Part shown: positions 58,201-64,000 of the stretch, in pieces | How the letters are laid out: each line of letters begins with the position of its first letter | How positions within the stretch are numbered: position 1 is the stretch's first letter | Origin: Pyrus communis | Lineage: Eukaryota; Streptophyta; Magnoliopsida; Rosales; Rosaceae | Length of the DNA: 64,000 bases | Assembly (NCBI RefSeq): GCF_963583255.1 | Contig: NC_084807.1 | Coordinates: 19,848,072-19,912,071, forward strand | Direction of reading: 5' to 3' | The notes under the pieces: generated by a model | The model's input: only the letters and a program-made list of their open reading frames with translations | Databases searched by the model: none | Told to the model about the DNA's origin: nothing | Made by a program: the position numbers and the translations under genes

Positions 58201-59981
58201 GCGGGTCTTGCGGATCGAGTTACATAGGGTTGTGGACCCTACCGTCTTGCGGATCGACGGTTGACTTTTGGTAATTGGGTCTCAAATCATTCTAGAACAT
58301 CTTGAGGACGTGTTTTATGTAAGTTACATGTTCTATTGATAAGGATTCTGATATGTGTTTTGATAATTGTTCTAGGCGCCAATCGTTAGTGACGCTTCAA
58401 TGTTTGTGCTAGGGAGTTGTAGCACAGACTCCATGTGAGTGGCCTTTTGGTTTTCTATATAAACATATACATGTTTTCCATTTTCCCATAAATGGTTTTA
58501 AATGGATTTACGTTTTTAAATGCCATGTCAATTGCATTACATTTTATTATATGCATTAGTATAGATACGCATTTATTGCATGACGCTGCGGATGTCCAAG
58601 TAAGCTTCAGGTGAGTGCATATTGATGATAGTAATTGCAGTGTGTATGGTTATGTTTGGATGCATTTAGAGCTCATTGTCTTGCACCCCGGTGTTAGTGC
58701 TCCGCCCAAGGCCAAGGCCTAGCCTTCACGTGATCGTTCACCTCCTGCACCACACGCTCACCTTGGATCCAAGGTAGGTGCCAACCTATCGTACAGACCA
58801 CATTAGGTGGTTCCAATTTGTAGGTGACTTGCATACAGTCTTTACATGATCGTAGCACTTGAGGGTATCTATTTACACCTAGCTTGTCATAAAGACCACA
58901 TTAGGTGATTCCGACTCGTTTGCAGGACTAGGTTGATAAGCTATAGGTTCAGTCATACAGGTCATGTTAGGTGACTCCAACTGACATACTATTTTATATT
59001 GATTTCACACCTGGCTTACATCTTTTAGTGCTGAAACATTATGACATGGCATATTTTAGTTTTTACTGGCCTTGTGCATTAGTTTTCGTATAGACGTAGT
59101 ATTATTTTCTGGAATCTATATAGGTTTTACAATAAGGGGTTATAACGTTTTTAAAAGGGTTTTATTAAAACTTTATTGTCATGCCCACTCTCCCTTGTTT
59201 TTCGCCCCTCCAAGTTTTAGCTGCTGAAAGTTTGTATCGATGAGGATTCTTGGTGAATCTCAGTATAGGTGGCTACCTCTGAGGGTATCATCCTTACCCA
59301 CACTACTGTACTTTACTTATGCTCTGACGTCGAGCGTGAAATGGGTTGATTCCCGCTCACAACACACTCTTGTTTTTAGCCACTTTTAGGTTTAAATTTA
59401 TTCACATTTTCCACATCACTATATTTTATGGCTTCGTCACCTTCCAGGTGTCGGCCAGCACAGCTCAATTCGGAGTCCTAATGGACATTCCGGGTCGGGA
59501 TGTATCATTTGAGGTATTTTAACATTACTTGTAGGTGAGGCTTTAGACCTGTGAAATTACATTATTGCCCATCATTTTTTTTGTGCAATAGAAGACTAAG
59601 TAGTCTTTCCACCCTCTTTTGATTGACAAAGAGGGTTTCATTAATTAATAGAGATAAAGAAATAATTTAGTTTAACAATATAAAATATAAAAATAAATAA
59701 CAAATAAGTAAATAAGGTTTAGGCGACGAAATATTGATATTCGTAATGCAAAGTTTTTATAAAAAAATAAAAACTTATGAAAATAACTATATTTTAAAAT
59801 TTATAATATAAAATTAAATAAAAAACGAAAATAAATTGGTTTAGGAGACGAAATATTTGGATCATGTCGCGCAAAGATTTAAAAAATATTTTTTTTATTT
59901 TATTTATTTTTATAAAGACTTTGCACAACGAAGTTTAAAATTTTATCGCTCAAAGATTTTTTTTTTTTTTTTTTACTAGTG
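55298..59981. mobile_element. CACTA (En/Spm) DNA transposon, non-autonomous, containing a solo LTR
   Basis: Left end CACTACTACATG and right end, CACTAGTAAAAA on the minus strand. A 3-bp target duplication tat flanks it (55295-55297, 59982-59984). Both sides carry many subterminal repeats of the type GCGCGACGAAATATTTTG / TCGCGCAAAG. After removing the LTR at 56835-59507 the element is about 2.0 kb and has no transposase. 56025-56215 is a GA-rich stretch. Confidence 0.88.
56835..59507 (+). repeat. solo LTR of a chromovirus related to the first element, nested in the CACTA element
   Basis: TGTAATGACCCG to GGGATGTATCA, 2,673 bp. It shares whole passages with the LTR at 5456-7735, such as GCACCCCGGTGTTAGTG and CTCACCTTGGATCCAAG. 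Flanks tctga (56830-56834) and tttga (59508-59512) are a 5-bp duplication with one change. No internal region is present, which is the usual result of recombination between the two LTRs. Confidence 0.85.
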
Positions 59982-59984
59982 TAT

Positions 59985-60640
59985 TAATGGTATTTTATAG
60001 TTTTTAAGTTATGAGATTGAAAATTTGTAATTTGAGTTATGAGATTATGTATTTTGGTGTTTGGAGATTACAAATTGGGTCATGAAATTGACTGTTTAAT
60101 TGAGAAATGATGAGACGATATATTAATACTTCTTTCGACATAGTTATAAGTGCATGCTTGTTAAACCGAAACCAAGTCAAACCAAACTGCAATAATTGGC
60201 GAACTGATCTAATTGGCTCTAAACCATTGTTTTTTGGTTGTGATTTCGATTATTGTCAACCCATAATCTGCGGTTGGATGCACAATTCGAGGTTAAAACT
60301 GAACCAACCTAAATAGGTCAAATCATGCCCGACCCTAATTCTTGTTGCGGTGAAGACGATTCGGAAATTCTTGTAGAATTCTAGAATATCCATAGGCATA
60401 AGCTTTAAAAGAAAAATGGCAAAAAACAGAAGATATTCTCAATAATATTATATAGAAATTAACCTCCAAGGGAACTAAATTTTGATGGATATCAATCAAA
60501 GCTGTTATATGCTAATTATTTGTGGCTCAATGATAAGGCTAAAATTGATAGTTCCATATTGTCGTGGTATTGACACAAATGTTGATGCAAATTTTTGTCT
60601 TCTTTTTCTTGCACAAAATTGTAGTTATAAAAATAAATAA
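59985..60640. other. intergenic DNA, no gene seen
   Basis: AT-rich, with a repeated TTATGAGATT motif near 60008 and 60036. No feature recognised. Confidence 0.5.
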
Positions 60641-61807
60641 CACCTTAAGTCAAGGCCAAGAGCCTTACGCGAATACGATGAATAGGGGGCTTTGCCCAAA
60701 GAACCTCTGATGCCAAAGTTAGAATTTTGAGGCAAATGTGTTTGGAGAACTTAGAGAATTTTGCAAGAGAGTTGGAATTAAGTTTTGGAGAAAATGAGGG
60801 TGTTTATATAAGGTTGTGGCCGGCTCCCTTGGGAGGAGATGGACCGGCCACTTGGATGGTTTTTTGGGAGGAGAGAGTTTGAATAAATACATTTTTTGGG
60901 CACTTTTAACTTGATTAAGGGATGGTTATCCACTACTTACGCGTAGGAGTTTCGGTGTTCCTCAAGGGTAATTTTGTCCTTTTACCCTAGAATCCATGTG
61001 TCACCTCTATATTCTTCTTGATTATTTTTGTGTGCACAAATGCCCCCACACCTGTTGGACTGCTCGCAGGAAAGGGTAGCAGGTGTAGAGATCTTCTTGC
61101 TTTGGGAAACATAGGTTTGTTTCCTATTTTGATGTAGATTCCCTCTTTAATTGGAAATTAGATCCTTCTAGAAAAGGAAATAAATCACTTCTAAAGTCTA
61201 TTTAAGTCTACCTTAAGTAGATGATTAAATCAACTTTAGAGAGCAATTTATTCTACCATACAAGAGAGAGAAAGCTAAAGGATATTTGTTCCCCTCCCCT
61301 ATCAATCTTATACACTAGCCTATGCAAAGGACAGTCTTTCGTTGCTTTCTTCATCCTCTCCGCATCGCACCGAGGTAAGAAAATTTTAATTTTCCTTATT
61401 TTCTTCTTGGATAGTGCTGTCGCGGGGCAGCGGTTGGGGTGGTGCAGCACGTCAGCTGGTAGAGGCCAAGAGTCAGCTTGGCATAGGGCGATGAGGTGTT
61501 GTGGCAGGGACCATTGCTTGGGCTGCTCGGCTTGGCTAGAGCTAAAGGCAGCTTGTGCGGCTGAGGCCGCGAATTGAGGCGTTGAGGCGCAGTGTTAGGC
61601 AAGCCGCATGGCTTATGTCGTTCGTGCTCTTGGGCCAGGCTAGCAATTGAGAGAAATGAAGAGGTCCTGGCTTTATGGACTGTTGGAATGCTGGGCATGC
61701 AAGCCTTCTGCCTACTGGTTTAAGAGAAAAAAATGAGGGAAAAACTAGTATTGGTTGAGTTCCCTTGTTGAGTACCATGAATGACGTTGGTTGCTTAGTC
61801 CTCTTCA
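60641..61807 (+). promoter_or_regulatory. candidate promoter and leader upstream of the coiled-coil ORF
   Basis: A TATA-like TTTATATAAGG at 60803-60813 lies in a more complex, less AT-rich region. A possible small intron (61375-61415: AG|GTAAG...GGATAG|) follows. It could be the leader of the ORF at 61808 or an LTR whose partner is outside the window. Inference only. Confidence 0.3.
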
Positions 61808-62767
61808 TTGGGAGAAATGTGGGCTACTCCTGAGAGAGGAGGTAAAGAGGATCAAGGTGGATGCATTCGCTCGTTTGATCACGTCGTGGAGCTTACTATG
61901 AATGAAGGTGGAAAAAATAAGGATGTTAAATATAAGCCTATGGTGTCTGCCATGTCAAGAATGACTAGTACGATTGTTGATAGGATTGCTCAACGTAGAG
62001 GTCTTGTCATGCCCCTAGTGCCGAAGTCTGTGCTAAGACATCTGTTGGGAGCTAAGTTCGGTTAACCTTAGAAGAAGCTTGTTATTATGAAGAGCGATAA
62101 GGTGGACTCTGCTGCTAAAGTAGTGCCAAGACCCACTCCTCTTGCTGCTGAGACTGATTCGCTTGCTGGGAATGAAGAGACTACTTGCATAGGTAGCTAT
62201 GAGAAATCCACTAAGCCTGCTTCTGAGGAGGCTGCTGAGATCTCAGATTCAAGATCTTGAATGTGCCGTTTCTCAGCTTCGTTTCGCTGTTTTGCAAAGG
62301 ATGAAGAGTTGATTGCTGCTTATAACCAAGTAATCAACTTCAAGAAGGTCGTTGATATGTTTGCACCCCAAGTGTTGGAACTCCAAGATGCGTTGAAGAT
62401 CAACGGAAGTTTGAAGAAAGAAGTGGATGAGCGGTAGCGCGTCCGTGTTAATCTGCTCGAGGAGAACGAGCAGCGGAAATATGAAAAAGTTGGGCTTAAG
62501 GCTTCGCTTGTTAAAAGTCAAGCCGATTTCTACAAGTTGGGTTATGTAGATCATCTCTTTGGTAGGTCGTCTGACTTTGAGTTTGCTGGGAAGACTTCGA
62601 AACCTTCTCTATTTCTCTGGAAGGCTTGCTTACCTTTTACTTTTGAGGCTTCTATTGGTGAAGTAGTTGAAAAGGTTGATTCCCAAGTTGGAGCAGCCGA
62701 GGGTGAAGCGCCGGATGATACTGCTGCTGGGAGCGTTGCGGCTGCTAAAGGTGTGGAGGCCGAGTAG
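61808..62767 (+). pseudogene. decayed coiled-coil ORF, retroelement-associated type, unknown function
   Basis: One frame is readable from 61808 to the TAG at 62765-62767, broken by stops at about 62063, 62069, 62258 and 62435. A long coiled coil lies at about 62296-62530: KDEELIAAYNQVINFKKVVD, then VLELQDALKINGSLKKEVDE and LLEENEQRKYEKVGLKASL. After it come DFYKLGYVDHLFGR and FTFEASIGEVVEKV, then an Ala/Glu-rich tail. I know no function. It resembles uncharacterised proteins common in Rosaceae genomes near retroelements (from memory, not checked). Probably another extra ORF of a large retroelement that continues beyond the window. Confidence 0.5.
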
Positions 62768-64000
62768 TCATGGGATGTCCAAGTTGCTGAAGGATAATCT
62801 TTTAGGTAGCCTTTAGGATTTTCTTTGTTTTCCTTGCTGCTCTTGTTTTGCTTGAACTCATTCGTCATTTGCTAGTCGTTTATCATTTTTGCTAGAAAAT
62901 TTCATAAACTTGCTTTATTCGCTTTTCTCCATCTTCGCTTCTTTTGCTCTTGCCCTAACCTTTAGACTTTATAAACCAGTGGCAAGTGTGCTACTTTTCT
63001 ATAAGTAGATATGCCATTTAGCCGTAGGTGTAGGTGTATAACTTTGCAAAGTGGTTAGCCTAGGGTCGGCAGCCGGACGCTTTACTTATAGAAGCAGACA
63101 AGTCAGTGTGACCACTAGACTGTTAACCTTGGCTTTCTCCAATTTCGTAGGTTGCATAACAAGTATCGCAACACTTTAGGACGTGGTATAGGTCATTCCG
63201 TGCTTGGTAGAGGTGAAGTCCATTGACTGCATAACATGTCGGCAGTGGACAAAATTTCGTATATGCACGTCAACTTGTTTAACCTTCAGAAACATGCAGT
63301 TGTATAAGTTTAACGTGGCTTACTGCTCGAAGGGTAAGCTGTAAGCAGTCTTCTGGAAACCGTAAGCTACCTTAGTTCACTCGGTAGCAGCTTTAAGGTT
63401 TGAGGGCAACTGTCCGTAAGGCGTACTGCGTAATATGCCCCCTTCGTCTCTAGGGCTCGGTTCTCCATGGATTAGGCCAAGAGACCCAAAATCCTTCCGT
63501 TAGCTAAGCCTTAAAAAAGACCATTGTGGCTACCATTGTGCACCTAGTTATACCAGGACAACCCGGCTTATCCACGTCTGGATATTCGAAGTTTAAGTTT
63601 ATCCTCCCGCCTTGGAGAACAGACCCATATGGATGTTAGGGAATTGGTTTACCCTCTTGCACTGGAGAGCAATTAGTTTATCCTCTCGCACTGGAGAGCA
63701 TGATTAGTCCCTCGAGGGGCGTAATTCCTGCGATGAGTCCCTAAGAAGGGCGCAGTCTTCTTTTGAAGTGCAGGAGTGATCAGTTGTTGTAAGCATGTAG
63801 TCGAGCCAACTTGTAGATTACTTCTGAATTCCTCATTGAAAAACAAGTGAAACGAATGAGAACTTAGTTGTATGGTAAGAACTGCATAACAACTAGATAG
63901 TCATCGACTTGCGAGGTGGTGCCCGTCGAGCTGCTTAAGTCTTCGGGGTTTGATGTAGTGGGAGGTCACACATGGTACTTCATCAGTTTATAGGCGTTTC
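62768..64000. other. flanking DNA to window end, no gene seen
   Basis: Contains repeated CTCTCGCACTGGAGAGC / CTCTTGCACTGGAGAGC words at 63652-63700. No protein domain. Possibly the 3' part of the same unknown element. Confidence 0.4.

Overview
This window is plant nuclear DNA. The protein families, the chromovirus, Tat and Athila retrotransposons, the Cassandra-type TRIM and the NAC transcription factor all point to a eudicot, probably a woody rosid such as Rosaceae. The species is inference. One host gene is clearly visible: a three-exon NST1-like NAC factor on the minus strand (15153-16838). Almost everything else that can be explained is transposable-element sequence, much of it nested.

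Layout. 1-7735: a Ty3/gypsy chromovirus whose gag-pol stays in one frame from about 996 to 5399 but carries many stop codons; its left LTR is cut by the window edge. 8482-9117: a complete Cassandra-type TRIM with 5S rRNA-like LTRs. 9756-9948: a small MITE. 11182-13197: a Mutator-like element with a Harbinger-like element nested in it. 14088-17313: microsatellites, a MITE and the NAC gene. 17675-20554: a hAT-like element, another MITE and a second, different TRIM. 20889-21495: a fold-back element.

22113-52591 is one 30.5-kb nest. The host (A) is an old Tat-like Ty3/gypsy element with a perfect 5-bp target duplication (agctt). Its gag is interrupted by a very young Athila-type LARD (B, 24501-34396, target duplication tcccc) in the opposite orientation. 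A 2,419-bp block (the end of the B LTR plus part of A) is then repeated 7,542 bp downstream. Between the two copies lies a truncated but open-reading-frame Athila element (C). A illegitimate exchange between chromosomes with and without C would explain this order; an assembly join of two haplotypes is the main alternative. A carries a decayed antisense gene of the plant mobile domain (PMD) family with recognisable introns. B carries an intact antisense 222-aa coiled-coil gene.

52597-64000: a probable LINE scrap, a MITE, a possible solo LTR, a second copy of the 14-kb MITE family, and a CACTA element (55298-59981) with a solo chromovirus LTR inside it. The right edge holds a decayed coiled-coil ORF (61808-62767) that resembles the extra ORFs of plant retroelements.

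No rRNA, tRNA or CRISPR feature was found. The most unusual aspects are the two antisense extra genes inside one nest, the tandem block around C, and the pattern of stops without frameshifts in the first element.
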